Assembly (NCBI RefSeq): GCF_019649055.1
Contig: NW_026570238.1
Span: 930,001-994,000, forward strand
Length of the DNA: 64,000 bases
Source: Paramacrobiotus metropolitanus
Lineage: Eukaryota; Tardigrada; Eutardigrada; Parachela; Macrobiotidae
Reading direction: 5' to 3'
Shown here: positions 25,901 to 40,085 of the stretch, piece after piece
How the letters are laid out: every line of letters begins with the position of its first letter
Position numbering within the stretch: the first letter of the stretch is position 1
Notes under the pieces: model-generated
Told to the model about the DNA's origin: nothing
The model's database searches: none
Seen by the model: the letters and a program-made list of their open reading frames with translations, nothing else
Translations under genes and position numbers: made by a program

Positions 25901-27713
25901 GTTAATAAGTGTGGTCAGTTAGTATGGCTTCTACGGTTTCTAAAGCTTACTCCGTGTTTTCTTGTGGGTGCTGTCGATGATTTCTGGAAAATGAGATTCT
26001 TCGAAATCTGGTTGATACGGTTCCTTAAATTCACTTTCTGAATTCACAGTCATATTATAAAGGGCAGCTTGTTCTTTGAGGTTTTTGGCAATGGCTTGCC
26101 ACGCATGAGTGCTGCCATAAACTATGGAAAATTTTTGCCAATCGAAATGCTTGAGCAATGCGATAATTGATTTTGTCACTTGGATATCAGGCGGCTGCAG
26201 TCGCGCAAATGTCTTGTAAATTTTCCGGTTCGACACTGCTTGGTCTGAGCATTTCTGGAAACATAAAATACATTTATCAAGAGACTAATTAATTCGCCGG
26301 TTGATGCGCACCGTAGATAGACAGTGGAATTCATTGAACATATACAGTATGTGGATACCGTTACAAATGGCTAAGTACTTATTCCTTAGAATGAAATGAA
26401 GAAGTTCTCGGTCACATAAAGTAGCCCTTTAAACGTACATGCATTTTTTAACTGCTAATCATCCCCGAAATGCTGCACTGTTAAATTAACAATGTTAATT
26501 GTACCGAAATATCCGACAGCGATTTGTTCGCAAAGATTATGCCAAGTTTTGCATTTTTCTTGCTCATATTGGCAGTTGTAAAGTGAAATATCTAAGTGCT
26601 TGAAATGTTTAATTTCTGTGAACCACAGCAAACTTTTAAATACCCAGTTGCATATTAAATTAGTAGTACATTAGCTGCGCATTTGTCTTATAAAATAAAA
26701 CTGAAATATCAATCTCGAACAATTCTGGTCTAGTACAAGTACACCGAGTATTACTGATAACATCATTAACCTGAATATTTTCAAAATTAAAGCAAGAGGT
26801 ACAGGATTTTTAGTTCGTCCGTTATTGAATCTTACGTAAGTTGATTTAAAATTAGTAACGCGATAGATTGCTTGTTTGCCGCTTTCGAGCCAAGCTTTGC
26901 AACTGGACAACAATGCTTCAGCCACTGTAGCAAATACTCGGAAAACGTTTCAAAATCTCTATCTCTTTACTTCGTCCTGCAATATTTGATTTATTTTTAA
27001 CTGAATGTTTCATTCAGTGAAACATTCAGTGATCACACTGTGATGAAGAAAAAATTTTTGTTCGGAAGAAGCACATTGGCGTTTGTACCACAGTACCCGA
27101 GGCTCTAGACATGCTTTATCTGTGCAAACACTATGTCGGTGGCCTGCGTTACGACGTTTTTAACGACCGTGAACATAGGTGTTAACCAGTCATGAGACTT
27201 GATGTACATGACGGTAAGAACGTATAGAAAGGAAGGACCCAGCTAATACAATAAACAATAGCAAATAATACCTACATAGCTAATCATGGGCAGATTCCAT
27301 GCGGCGGCAATAAACGCTTCCTTCTCGCACGTATCTTCCGGCCCGAAGAATGCCACAGCGCCCTGCTTCCACAGCGATGTGAGCACTTTGGTCCCGATGG
27401 ACGGATCGGTTTCGGTATCATTCCAGATTAGATTCAGATGATGATAAGGTAATAAGTCCGTGCGATTGTTAATCTGATCAATGGCGTAGGAGATCGCGCC
27501 GCTGATGACGACGCCTTGCCGGAAGGCCGCCGCCGTATCACTGCCCTGTATGGCCGTCAGATAGCCCAGTGTCAGGTTGAAGGGTTTGGTTTTTTGCTGA
27601 ACAGCAGCCACAGCAGCGGGGCGGAGAGAGATCAATATGAGAGTAAACACCAGCAACCATTTCCGGTATTGTTGTGCAGACAGCAGGATGATTAATTTTA
27701 CAAGCGTCCACAT
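19949..27713 (-). CDS. receptor guanylyl cyclase 1 with long C-terminal tail
   Basis: Twelve exons, all in phase, 1309 residues: 27276-27713, 25951-26254, 25152-25682, 24844-24998, 24446-24548, 24013-24347, 23532-23636, 21906-22603, 21346-21494, 21223-21288, 20949-21150, 19949-20792. Order: N-terminal hydrophobic signal; ANF-receptor ligand-binding domain (about 40-465, with [13 protein letters not shown]); transmembrane helix (about 515-537); kinase-homology domain ([10 protein letters not shown] and DFGL, so HRD has lost its Asp and it is a pseudokinase); dimerisation helix; class III cyclase (about 900-1085). Catalytic signatures are intact: [29 protein letters not shown]. It converts GTP to cGMP at the plasma membrane on ligand binding. 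A Ser/Arg/Pro-rich tail of about 220 residues follows, as in insect Gyc76C-type receptors. The ligand is unknown. Confidence 0.92.
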
Positions 27714-30700
27714 CTCAATGAGTACGGCATTGAGCGTATGAACTGACTCAGCAAGTGGTCATTCTGGCAACCCAGTGGTCGCATTTCTCGGTTAGGATGT
27801 GACCATGGGATTGAGTGGTGATCGGCCGATATGGTGCACTGATAAAGCAATCTCATGATAACGAGAAAAACACCGACATAATCCGCACCACAGGTTTCTC
27901 GGCGATGAACTGGTGTGTGCGCACTGCTACAACGCGCGGTTTCCGAAAAATACGGTGTCAATATTAAAAGTTGGTTCTTTGCTTTCGTAGCAAGAACACA
28001 TTTACCTGCGCAGTCTTGTATATATTACGGTAATAAAACCATCACACAACACCTTCGGCTGAGTGAAGCATATACCCATTAAACAACGATCGCAATCGGT
28101 GTATTTGGCTGTCAATAATAATTCACGCAAGTTATGGTGTTGGACGTATCATGTAAACACGCAAAGACTGCAGTGGGACGAGTATGGGCGATTTTCACGA
28201 CAGTTCTGAACGGCACAACGTATTAATCCTTCGGGGTCGACGTTGCGGTGTCCTCGACGCGACAAAACCGGCACGAGAGGTAGAATTAACGGAAACACTA
28301 TGGAATAAAAACCAGAAGCTTAAAAAATCAGTCCAAAAGCGCGGCATCTGAACATATAAACCATCTGAGCGAACGATTTGAAATGAAACCGTACATATGA
28401 ATACAAAAGCCAACCTTATTGCCTGTGCATACGTACAGCGTCGAGAAGCCAATTTGATTATAAGATGCCGCATACAGCGGGTTTGCAACAAACGTTTATT
28501 CGCCTTCGCATCAATCCAACCGACAAAGCGGTTTTTGAAGTTGGGTAAAATATTTATGTACGTAAACGATTTGAAAGATTTCTTAAGGCATATTTATACA
28601 GCTCCAGTGCAATAAGTGATGTGCAGATGTTCAGTACAGATAGCACATCTGACACCGAACTGGACTCGTTCAGTTTCTAGTTACACAGTCTACCAAATGG
28701 CACCGCACATAATAAGAATGATAAGACTAATTCGTCGCCATCCGTACGTTTGAAAGAATTCAATAATATTACGAGCGGTGCCTTACCAGTTCTTAATGTT
28801 AGGAAATTACGAGCTCGGGAACCGGTTCTCGCGGTGACAGCAACATCACACGCTGCGGACCACAAAACATTGCCGTCCTGCTGGTTATTTTCTGGAAACA
28901 TTGATACAGCGGCAGCAACACTGATACAGCGTGTAGCAAGCAGACACCTAGCGCACTTCCAGTTATGTTCTCGTAGCGGTGTAGAATGCAGATGCGATAA
29001 ATAAATCAGAAAAGTGATTAGACGCTATATAAAATTATTTAATTTCGCTATATATTTAATCTTTGCATTTGCTTCTGCAGTAATTAACAACAAAAATCAC
29101 ACCTACTATTTTCAAATGGCCACGTTTTCCATATAATTTATTAACAAGCGTTTTGCGTTTAAAAACTCATGATCATGCATAGTACCGTTTGTACGCACTG
29201 TTAAATGCCGGGTGCCGGAATTCCGAAACTCATTCCAACACATTTTATAGAACATCTTGGATAATAGAGAACATTAATATTCCACCTTACCATGTGCAGG
29301 GTCAAATTAAAGAAAGCCAACGAGACAGAATTATAAAAAGTTCAAAAACTGTTCAGATAGAATACGGAGTGCCTAGTGGTATGTAGGAGTATAAGTATGC
29401 AAGTACTCTGTAAGTACATTGTACAGATATAATAATATTAAGTACACTGTATAATAATAATTATTGTATTGTATTGTACAACTACACTTATACAATGATT
29501 ACAGTGTATTGTAAACATTGTGTAGCTGAATATGGTACTACACTGCATTTGCATTATGGATCATCGGACAATGCTAATTTGCTTTCGATCCTTTTACTGC
29601 AATAAAAATAACAACACCCAAGACGGAAACAACGAAACGGTTAATGGCTAAACACCGATTTAAAATCTTTGATCGATTTCGCTCAGAGGAAGCCATACAA
29701 AAAATCCCATTGGGATAAATAACGATTTAAGAAAAGGCAGCGCTCGATATTTAAGCGATGATATGTAAGTTCATCGGCCAGACACTATAAGTGGCATATG
29801 AAGGTTTTTAAATTGTTTTTTGTATTCTACATAATGCAGCAGGTTTTTCATGGGTTACCTGTCAGGGCTGTCACTGCCACCGCAATCAGAATTTTAAAGA
29901 AACAACACATACCTAACAAGAGCCCTGCAACAAATAGATATCCCACCGTCAAGGTGGGTATATACGCATTATGCCACCGTCCAGTATTTTTAATGCTAAT
30001 ACATTTTTCCTGTCGTGGCTGTTTGGGGTTAGGATAAATTTTTTTAGCTCAAGTTGCGATAGGTTGGTTCATGACAGGAGAATGGAAAACGTGTGGACTT
30101 GCAGTCACGCAATGTTATTTTTGTAAGCTGGGGACAGATATCCGAATAACTACCAGCTTTACCTCACTTCTGTCAGCGTATTTTTCATGGAAACCTCAAG
30201 GTACTTGAAGGGTATGTGTTCAACTTTTAAGCAGCACCAGAATTTTGGCCATACGGGCTAAGTGATAGCAATTTTCAACCACGCAGCGACGTTCTGATGC
30301 GGCGAAAGATCGAATACTAATAACTAATAATTGTTCTAACTTGGAAGTTCCATATGTAATAATAACATCAAATCCACCGATATGTGTCACCGGCAGCTTA
30401 AGCTTGATAAATCAGCTACAGTATTTTCCGGAGCGGACTGACACCAGTTGGCAGTCGGTTAAACTAGAATAATTACAAAGACTAGTCTTTGAATTATTTA
30501 GTATTTACACACTTTGAACACTATTTAGTTTACGGCTTGTTTTCATCAGGTCTATGGAAAGTCTGTAACCAAAATGTTACACGATTCTGATTCGCACATG
30601 TTAGAGGGGTGGTTTAGCACAGCACAAGCATCAAGTTACACAAAGGAAGATACTGTAAAGGACTATCTATAAACTACGTTCCCGAAAATTCGTTCTGTAC

Positions 30701-31410
30701 GTAGTTTGTGTATGGTCTCTAACTATAACGTTAATTACAAATTTATAGTACACGAATAATACGTAATTTGCACAGCGAGTCCGCGACGGAATGTTTTCGC
30801 TGACTGCGAAGCAGACAAGAAAACGCCACTTCGTGTTTTCACTCTGTATCAGATTTTGTTCTCCCACAGACAAATTTGTGCCAGTGTGGAGCATGTTTAA
30901 AAAAATGTTAAGAAGAGTAAAGCAGATAAATTCTGGCGTCTGCCAACTGCAGAAAAACTCGTTAAATTTCGAAAGAAATTGAAATTCATTCATACGGAAA
31001 CAGACAAAACATCAAACAGATTAACTTTATTATGACTCAGAAACGTTATTACGTTAATTTACATAGTCTACCAAATAACTTATAAATACTACGCCTAGCC
31101 CCACAATGGAATATGGATCTTCGCAAATTTATGTTGGAAATTTTTTTCCCTAACCGTGAGTGATCAGAAGAATTCCTGCATGAAGGTGTCAAGTTACATG
31201 AAAATTTAAAATTCTGACTCGTGTAAAATCCCTGACCTACATCTTCGATAGAATTTCGGAACTACGAGCACCTATGCCCATTGCACAGCAGTCGAATGTC
31301 TCAGTTTACAAGGACACAAATTTACTCCCATAGAAGTTTCTCAGATTGCAATAAAACTGCCGCTAAACAAAAAATAAAACACCAAAAGAACACAAAACAA
31401 AACAAGGCGG
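27714..31410. other. 3.7-kb gene-poor region
   Basis: This region lies between the 5' end of receptor guanylyl cyclase 1 and the 3' end of COG6. I find no exon chain on either strand. Short frames at 28195-28900 and 30667-30993 show no splice logic or domains. A poly-purine/pyrimidine-poor tract with repeated TGTACAGTA-like words occurs at about 29390-29520. One small secreted-peptide candidate at 29798 is listed separately. Cyclase promoter and distal regulatory sequence are the likely content. Confidence 0.5.
29798..30037 (+). CDS. candidate small secreted peptide, weak
   Basis: This 79-codon frame starts with Met followed by a Lys and a strongly hydrophobic stretch (FKLFFVFYIMQQVF), like a signal peptide. 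A GTGGGT donor at about 29955 could end the first exon after a basic mature region (RILKKQHIPNK). I found no convincing downstream exon and no dibasic amidation pattern, and frame length is not far above chance. Treat it as a candidate only. Confidence 0.18.
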   Translation: MKVFKLFFVFYIMQQVFHGLPVRAVTATAIRILKKQHIPNKSPATNRYPTVKVGIYALCHRPVFLMLIHFSCRGCLGLG

Positions 31411-34400
31411 TCAAGTCGATAAAAGCCGTTTAACCAGATCTGGATTTTTGACTACACCGGCGAATCGACTGCCCATCAAAGCTGGGTACAGCTGCTCGTA
31501 AAGCTCAGAAATGACGCGCTGCGATCGTTGTGATATCAAATTTCTGCAAAAGATAATTATTACAACGCTATACCTCTTGAGTCATACATAATTTTGATGT
31601 TTGTAGCATTTTAAGACTTCAGGTTTTAGCTGTTACTGATAAATTATTAAGGAGTTAAACGGAATTAAGAGCACACAGCTTGGAAAATCCGTACGCGTAC
31701 AACAGATACACAGTTTAACATTGCGAGGATCGAGCACGGGATTATGATGTCCCACAACCCGCCTTCCAGCCGGAAATGTGTAACTGTGTATCGCACTCCC
31801 CTGCTGTATGATAATTCCGAGTAACCTGTATTGGATAAAGAAAAAGCGTCTTGCACTAACTCCTTACCGAGTGGGAACAGACATAAGCAATCGAAGCTCG
31901 CTTGAATTATACTCATCTGAACTGGCCAAATAACGATCAAAAAGCGTCTGCATTAAGCAAAAGGATACGTTTAATATCGACAATAAACATCGCAAGAATT
32001 GAAATGTCTTACCAAAAACTGCTCCATTTCCAAATCGTCCGGAATGACTCTCTGAAAACCCAGTGAAATGTAAACGAGAGTGGTTTGATTTGGCTGCAGC
32101 TTCCCTAGATGGTCTTACTGTTTCTTCTGGCGATTTTAGAGTTTCTAACAAAGGTCGCATCCGTACAGAAGTCAATACGGAGTGCACAATGGAATTCACC
32201 AATGTATCAATATGGGCTTCACACTGAAAATGTAAAGCAAAGATGCATAATGGGAAATAACAACTCAAAATTATGAGTAAAATTTAAGAACGTTGCAAAA
32301 CTTATTTACCTGCTGTTTAATCAGATTACTGCGTGGATCTCCCAACAGTCTATCCCCACTGAAAAGTGTACTCTGAACCAAGTACAAGCAATTAAGCAGG
32401 TAAACAGCGGACACGCTGGGGCTGTAAGGGGTAACATGGCTAGCTGATTCATTGCACATCTGCAGGAGCGGCTCCAGGACAATGCCAATCAAAATGTCCG
32501 CGTCCTGTCCGGCTTCCCGGTCATCGGCATGCAAGGTTTGCTGACATACAATGATCTCTTTTAATAGTGTCAGAGCGCTAGTAAGCGATTGCACGGGCTC
32601 CAGACTTTCAGAAGGGACCTCGATCTTCTTCCCGATATGCGCGGCTAAGCTCTTTAATCCAGCAATGTAATGCGTATGCACGGCCGTGGCAGATTCCACA
32701 AGGAGCTTTACTAGCGCATTTTCATCATTTTTCACAGATTGTCTGCCATGTTAAAGGAAACATAATACATAATATTGCATGGACACTTTCAAACTGACAA
32801 GCATACATGGGAAGCAGTTTTTATACAAAGTACGAAATACTTTTGATAAAATACCTCGATTATTTACTCACTTTCCCAAAATACTTCGCATATTTACCCA
32901 CCTGATCTTGCCAATATAAAAATTAATCCAATGACGAATTTTATACAGCACCACTGGGCTCGGACTGGACTGCAGAATCCGGTCAATCCTGGATTTTAAA
33001 GCCCCAACCAAGCCCTCTGTTATCATGTTCATAACCTGACACATCTGACTGTCCGCTACTGCCTGGGGAACGTTTCGCGTTAACGAACTCCAGTAATCTT
33101 TTTCGGTGGCTACGGCCTGGTGAATCCATCCCAAAATATCCGTGGCATAACGAAGTGTGTCATATGAATGCAATTCCAGCGGCCGTGCACTCACTACAAT
33201 ACAAAGGTGCTCATATCAGAATAAATATTCACCATGTAGTTTAAAAGACACAAGAAAAATTGTAAGAACAAAGGTAACATCCCATCTCATGCAGTCCATT
33301 GCTAACTCCACTTTTTCAGCAAATTACTACAGTATTAGCATAACTAAAATTTTAACAATGATATTCGCATTACGAACTGATAATTAAACAAGTACTCACA
33401 CGAAATATTAATACGACCATACCATCCTGACGGAACTTACTGGACGACCCTTGAGTAAGGGCGCTAATAAAAGCGTTCAATAGGTATGTCTTTCTTATCA
33501 GTGCGTATTCCTCTAGGACAGCGCCCAAAATGGCTGGGCGAAATGACAATACTTCCAGGGCATGACAGAACAATGGCGTCACAACTGGAGTTTCCCCAGT
33601 CAATTTGCGAGATTCCTCCATGCACCAGCGATATAGTCGTTGGTATGCGGTCTCCTGATACTTTCCCACTGATTCAATAAGATGCAGACCCAACATTTCG
33701 GACGCCGATGGCAAACGGAGAAGATTTTTGCAATCTTCGCGAATGGTATGTGTGCGATTAAGAGCATCGAAAAACTCCTGTGGATAACCAATGAAATTTT
33801 CATGCCCGAAATGAAATTAAAAAATGAACAAATGAAATTTTCATGCCAAGTAAGAATTTAACTAACCGAATTATACAAATCGATCAAAGCACGAGAATTA
33901 AACGGACAGTCATTAAACAGACAAATATTTGTACTATAAAAATGTGCAAACAAACTTCAGAAAGAAAACGGTTGTCGCAATATTATTAAACAGTTTAGTA
34001 AGTGTTAGCCCAGGTGTGTCCACGAATTACATCATTAATAAAAAATACGACTAATCAGCACCTGCAACACTACGCAGAACTGAAAACCTCAAAACACTAA
34101 TAAAAACAAAGGTAGCAATCCAATTCTTTTAAAACAGTTGGCAAACATACCTGGTTTACTGGATAATCTGCTCTGGTTAGCAGATCGATTTCTCGAGAAG
34201 TGAACATGAAACGCGCGAAAAACGTTTTCGCCAACCGTAACTTCAGATCGTTTTCCTTCCTGTCAAATGTCAATCGACATTTTAAATGCAAAAGCGTACA
34301 AATAATGTCAGCAAAACAACAAAAAACGTAACCCACAGTGCCGTGTCAATCGCACGAGAGCGATCCATAAATTTCCTGGAGCTCTCCTTCAATGCCCGAA

Positions 34401-34990
34401 GATATTCAATTTTTTCCACAATGCTACTGTGCACGATTCCCAGTTCAGCGTATTCTTGTTCCAAATTCTGCAAACGCAAACCTTTTTTCTCAAAAAGTCG
34501 GTGACAGATTACACAAACAACTGCACATTGCATAATGCAACCGTACATGCATACTTTATTCGTTCTGCATACCTAATTTTAAGGATTATGCTGTTATACA
34601 GATACAGGAAGAAATCTGTTGCGGTACTTGCCAACAACACTTTCTCCATGTCCATCTTAAAATTCTTGTGTCCGGCAAGAGCCTGTTTTTCAATTTCGGT
34701 TTGAAGATTTTTGCCGTGCATTTCCCTTACGTTCGTGGCCAACGAACCGTAATTATTCAAAGCGGCGAACAACTCCTACAATACAAAAACAACCCCAAAA
34801 AATCGCTGCAAACCAAAAACAGTACACATCTTCAAAAATCTGGCAAAAGCAATCCAGAGCTACGTACTTGGTTCACAGGTGTTTCGCAGATCCTTCGTAC
34901 TCGCAGCGAGAAAGGGTGTTCCGTACGCATTTCTTCCAGATCAACTGCATGATTATTATGGAAATCGTCACCATTTGACAAAGCCTCCAT
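31411..34990 (-). CDS. COG6: conserved oligomeric Golgi complex subunit 6
   Basis: Eleven exons with agreeing phases, 660 residues (human COG6 657): 34868-34990, 34628-34775, 34337-34520, 34151-34259, 33441-33777, 32902-33193, 32310-32742, 32119-32223, 32013-32051, 31868-31947, 31411-31543. Recognition rests on conserved stretches: QEFFDALNRTHTIREDCKN, YQRLYRWCMEE, ARPLELHSYDTLRYATDILG with WIHQAVATEKDYWSSL, and the C-terminal LYEQLYPALM...NPDLVKRLLS. The N-terminal third is predicted coiled coil, as in other COG subunits. COG6 belongs to lobe B of the COG tether, which captures retrograde vesicles at the Golgi. Exon 9 is only 39 nt. It is an ordinary housekeeping gene; the second and third exons are the most divergent part. 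Confidence 0.9.
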
Positions 34991-36042
34991 TTTACTCGAA
35001 AACTAATAAATGCGGTTAATATTTACCAAACGCTTTACTTATTCGAATATCAAGAAGAAAGAACTGGTGAATTCAGAAAAATAAGTATAAATAACAACTC
35101 ATCTTGTTTGGGTTTTCTCATTTCACAAATGCATGCGCAGTATGAATTCTGCAAAATTAAAACAACTACCACCCGCAAGGCGATTCTGCCGATAGCGGTA
35201 CCACCATTTGTCGGCGGTCTGAAGTGCTGAGGTAGAACATTCTGTTTTAAAAACTGATTAAATGAAAAAAATTTCGTACGAGTTTTTACAACTTGCAAGT
35301 CGCATATATCAGAGTATGATTTGCACGTGTGGACACCGAAAAGTGGCCTAATTAATCAATTTTCTGCATAAGTTTTCTTGTGGTGTCACTACGACTTGCC
35401 GAATTTTTGCTGCAGCATGCAGGTATTAGTATTGCGAACGTGACAGCAAGGCAGTACCGGACTTCCGGTTTGATGGAAACTTGGTGCCTGTAAAAATCCT
35501 TCAGTTGAGTTAAAACTCAGCGTTACTGTCTGTGTCAAGGTCTCTCAGTCGTTCAGTCATATAGCCAAGACAGGAAGACTAGGTTAATTTACCGGCAATG
35601 TAACCAGAACTAAAATGACAGTTATGGACATAATTTCGAAGTTACTTGCGTACGCCCGACCTGGCAACATGATTTCTTACAGTACGCATGTCTTATTTTC
35701 GCCCAGCGATGTACATATAGCACTTATTGTTTTCATGACAGTCGACAATTTAGAAGCATTACTCTACGCATAAAAAATTAATAAAATAAACTCTAGGCAA
35801 ATACTTCAAGCTTCTGCCGCGATCATTATTGTTACAATAAAGGATCATTGTTGTGTAAAATTTTTAAAGCAACGATATCAGCAAAACAAAATTAGCCGGT
35901 TGACGATGTTTCTCAACAAATTACTCAAGCTGCAAAAAATGGACTGCATTCAAAGTGGAATGGACGCGAATCGTCCAAGCGTACAAAAACTTTGCGCGGA
36001 TGTACGCGAACGCTCTGCAGTGTGTGATGATCAGGTGTAATA
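34991..36042. other. intergenic, no gene seen
   Basis: AT-rich spacer between the COG6 start and the carboxypeptidase 3' end. The short frame at 35050-35298 has no support. Confidence 0.5.
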
Positions 36043-39000
36043 TTACTCTTGATCGGATGACTTCTCCGGTAGTGGCAGAACTTGACCGTTTCGTTCTTTT
36101 GTCTTCAGTTTGTCAAATAGACTAGCAACCTTTTTGTTCTCATTGTCCGCAGATTTTTGACCTTTATATTTTGGAGCATTCTGGTCAGATACCGGGGTTT
36201 TCATCGGGCTTCTCAGGAGGTTCAAGACGTCCTGAATTTCCTCGTCTTGATAAGGATACGCAGGATTAGCCATTTCGGGGGCTGGTTCGTAATCTCGTTC
36301 ATCCTCTATTACTTGCCGATCTTTGTTCACGTTTTCCATGTAAGTCTGCTCATCGACATCACGGGGAATCATGGCAAAATTGATGATCAGCTCATTCTTA
36401 TCTGCAACGCTTTCGTTGGACAACAGAACTGGTATAGTGACCGTTTCTATCTGTGGAATATAACCAGGCGCTTCGACGTAGATTTCGTATTTGCCGGGTA
36501 CCAGCAGCCGGAAGTAGTCTCCATATTTAGCTGCAATTAAATTAATGAATTCATCATTCATAATAGCAGCACCTTTGTGGAAAATAATGAAAAGCAGCTT
36601 TAGCTAGATCCTGTGACCTTTTATGTTAAGTTATACATTGCTTGCAGTCACCTCATTTTCTCTCGGTATATGTTATATGCTTCAAAAGCTTCAAAAGAGA
36701 TAAAATATGCTATATAGAGATAAACTATACTGCTTCAAAAGAGATAAAATTGTTCTCATCTGCAGTATATCTATATTCTACTCGTAGTACTACGACACTG
36801 CTCCGTAATTAATTTTGTTGATTACTGAATGAATCAGGTATGAACTGCAGTATTCTCCTATTAATGTGTGTGCGTTTACGTCGTAGATAATTCATAGTAT
36901 CCGGTTGCACCTTGCTGTACGTAGCCGTCTTAGGGGAGCGGAAAGAGGAAGAGCGCCCGTTTCTAATTACGGCTCTAGCTACAGTAGTAATACCGTACTT
37001 ACTTGATGTGGTGTTATGAGCAATGCGTTCTCCGTTCGTTTCATTGCGCACAACAACAATCGCGTTTGTAATGGGGTCACCAGTGATCAAATCGTACACC
37101 AGCCCTTTAATCCCCACGTGGCTCTGAAATTACAAAACAGTTTGGATACTAATAAGAAAATAGTTATTCGAAATACCAATGAAAAATGTTTTGGTATGAA
37201 CGCTTTTCATGATCACCGGACCTGGGAAAGCTGGTTGCTAACAATGAGAAATGCGCCACATAAACAGTTAGTCATTTAGCTCGAATTGAATCGGGTTTAG
37301 CTCGTCAAAATACTGTACTGTTTTTCCTCTGAACAAAGAGCAGGGCAAGCTGCTGCGATGGGGACACTATTAATTCAGCTCTTTTTTCATGTTTCAGTTG
37401 TTACAAAGAAGCTTTAACGAAAATAGCGTCGCAAAACAAAAAGGACTGTTAAAAGGAAGTGTGTATCTGTGTAACACGTATATCCGCCACACCCATTTCG
37501 GTAAAATTAAAAGTAGGTTATTATGGCGGCAGTCACGGGTTGCATAGTGGGTGCGCTGTGTAAATTAATTATGACTTTCCATGAACAGATAAACAGTTTT
37601 ATCAGCATGTGAGAAAAATTCTGTTGCTTGTATTTAAGCATAGCCAGAATTTAACAGAAGGTCCATCAAAATTGGGATGCCGTATGCCTGTTTATAAGCT
37701 ATGAGCGTTTAAAATGGCGAGTAGAAAACGACTGTTAATTTTTCAGCATGACTTGTGGAATGGCTACCAGTTCCCAAGGTTGAAATACTGCTTTAAGCGT
37801 AATATTTATCGCCTTTCGCGGTGCCTCTGTTAGATTCCTTCTCGTATTGACGTGGTGACCTTTAGAAATCGGCATATTCCAGCCAAAAAATTTGGCAGGT
37901 TGTAGCGTTATGTCTTGTTTACACAATCTTGTACATATTCCCACTTATTACCTGCCACATAAAGTTGACTAAAGCGTCCATATTGTCGTTCCAATATCGT
38001 TTCAGCTCCGATTCTTCTGGGAACTTCCGACATCCCAGCTCCATCGTCAACTCAAAGGCATTCGATGCCAAATAGTTGAAATCTTGCATGCCTACGTATA
38101 TAAAAAAGAAGGCGGTTATTTGGCATAATAATATGCAGTAATGACTTTTTCAAGGAATGCAGATGAGGCGAGCATATGACATAAACTGCCACTCCACCGC
38201 CATGGGTTCGGTTTATTACCTCCTTTCACGCTGTACCAGTCAGCCCCATTAGTGATGCCCTGTTGTTTGGCAAAATTAATTCCATTGCTCTCGCAAGCAT
38301 GCCGCTCAATGTTCATCATTTGCTTATGTTTGCCCGCATAAGCGAGGGCTAGTTGACGAAAAGTGGCATCATCCGGTGATGCAGTGTATTCCTCACTTGG
38401 TTTCCCGGAGCGGCTCTCATCATAGGGGTAATTCACGACAAGGTCACCGCCGTGCAGACTGGCTGATAGTACAAAGGGATTATCAAAAATCCATGTGACG
38501 AGAGACAGTGTTTCCGGTTGCATCTGCCAATAATGCTTATATTAAAAATTGTACATGTGCATCTTGTTCTTGAATGCTAGAACAAAGGGTCCGACTCATA
38601 ATTAACATTGCTGAGACAATACAATAACAAGGAGAAGAAAACGAACAATAAGAATATGATGCCGTATAAGGCAGTCTACAGGGGGAGAGGTTATGGAAAA
38701 ATAATTTGCTTCTCTCTCTCATTTAACTTGGTTTTTTGGTGAAGAACATCACCGAAATATATTAACCTGATAATATTTTTTGAAAATTGAAAAGCGGTGT
38801 TCCAAGTACCTTACCTGAGAAAACTGATTGGCAACCTGTAAAATCTTGCGGTAGTTCCCGTCAACAATCTTCTGATCTTCCGCGTCATATGCCAGCTGGT
38901 TAAGGTCAGGAAAGTCGCGGTTTAGATCAACATCGTTGGCGTTGGTGCGTCCTTCCAGCCAGTTTCCCTTCGAACCGGTTTGCGCAGCTACGGCGTAACC

Positions 39001-40085
39001 ATCAGGATTCGCTGTTGGCAAGATGTGGATGCGCGTGCGTTCTATCAGTTTTTTAATGTTCTTGTTGCCGGCTGTGTATTCATTGCAGAGATATCCGGCT
39101 AAGTGCAGTAACATTTCCCGTCCCACGATTTCATTTCCATGGATGTTGCCAATGTACTTAAACTCGGGTTTCACTAAAAACAATACCGCATTCAGTTGCT
39201 AAACCTACTCATTAGAACTGATGGAATGCTTAAAAAGTTATGAATTACAGACAAACATAAGTATATAGATCTTGTCATTTGTCACAGCTAATTTAAAATA
39301 ACAGAAAAACGGCAGCTGTATACTAACAAGCTAGCAGATAATTATAGCTTCTGAATTACAGTACATTAGCCATCAGCTATAGTTTCGTCTCTGTTGACCT
39401 TTGCCACACCTGTTGTGCAGTTCTCCCAAAAAATGTTCGAACACCTTAATCTGTGTTGTATTATTTAGCGGATCAAGTACTAAAGTATGCTCTTTTATTT
39501 ACAACCATGCAGAGCATAGGAAGTCAAATTCCATAAGACACCCCAAAAGTCTAACACAACAATTAATAAACAGAAACAAATCATTCTTTGATTGGGGGAT
39601 CGTAGAGTAAACCGCCATGAGCGTACAATTATTATGAAGAACTGCTGCTACACGTGGAAGCTACCCGTATTTGCATAAACAGAACATTATTTTGAGTTTA
39701 AAAAGTAGAAGTATACGACAAACACAAGCACATACCCTAGTACTGCCATAATCATGTTAATTAACTGCCGTTAGTATTTACCATCAAACTAGTCTGTTAA
39801 CGTTACTTAACGCCTGCCGAGACTTTTTTTAAGCAACTACGATTGAACGAAAGACCTACGCAGTTCATGGACGCCAGGAGTGCTAGAAAACTCTAACACC
39901 CATAAAGGTGTTCCCAGCACCGAAGGGTTTTCCAACTGGTAGACGCGGGTAATATTAGGACACTGCTCGGCCACACTAACAAGCGTATCTTCTAGTTCCG
40001 TCTGATCATGGTGCTTAAAATCGACCTTGATACACAGAGCATTTCCCAAGAATATGATGGACAGGAAAAAGCGCAAGACAACCAT
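36043..40085 (-). CDS. M14B (carboxypeptidase N/E/M/D type) metallocarboxypeptidase
   Basis: Six exons in phase, 559 residues: 39860-40085, 38815-39173, 38220-38523, 37952-38091, 37003-37123, 36043-36572. A signal peptide (about 1-18) is followed by [13 protein letters not shown], the usual N-terminus of this subfamily. Zinc ligands are His and Glu in N-I-H-G-N-E (about 87-90) and His in [10 protein letters not shown] (about 219). The catalytic Glu is in [12 protein letters not shown] (about 314). NPDGYAVA and [11 protein letters not shown] also match. A transthyretin-like domain ([11 protein letters not shown]... to VEAPGY) follows, as in regulatory carboxypeptidases that trim C-terminal Arg/Lys from peptide hormones in the secretory pathway or at the cell surface. 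The C-terminal tail of roughly 115 residues is acidic and charged, longer than in CPE or CPM, with no obvious membrane anchor. Confidence 0.9.

Noticed and set aside
30667-30993. 108-codon minus-strand frame in the gene-poor region
   Set aside because: It is hydrophobic and AT-driven, lacks splice sites or motifs, and overlaps an equally long frame on the other strand.
31665-31867. Candidate COG6 exon
   Set aside because: It opens after an acceptor-like site, but its translation does not resemble COG6, while splicing 31868 directly to 31543 gives the conserved C-terminus in phase.
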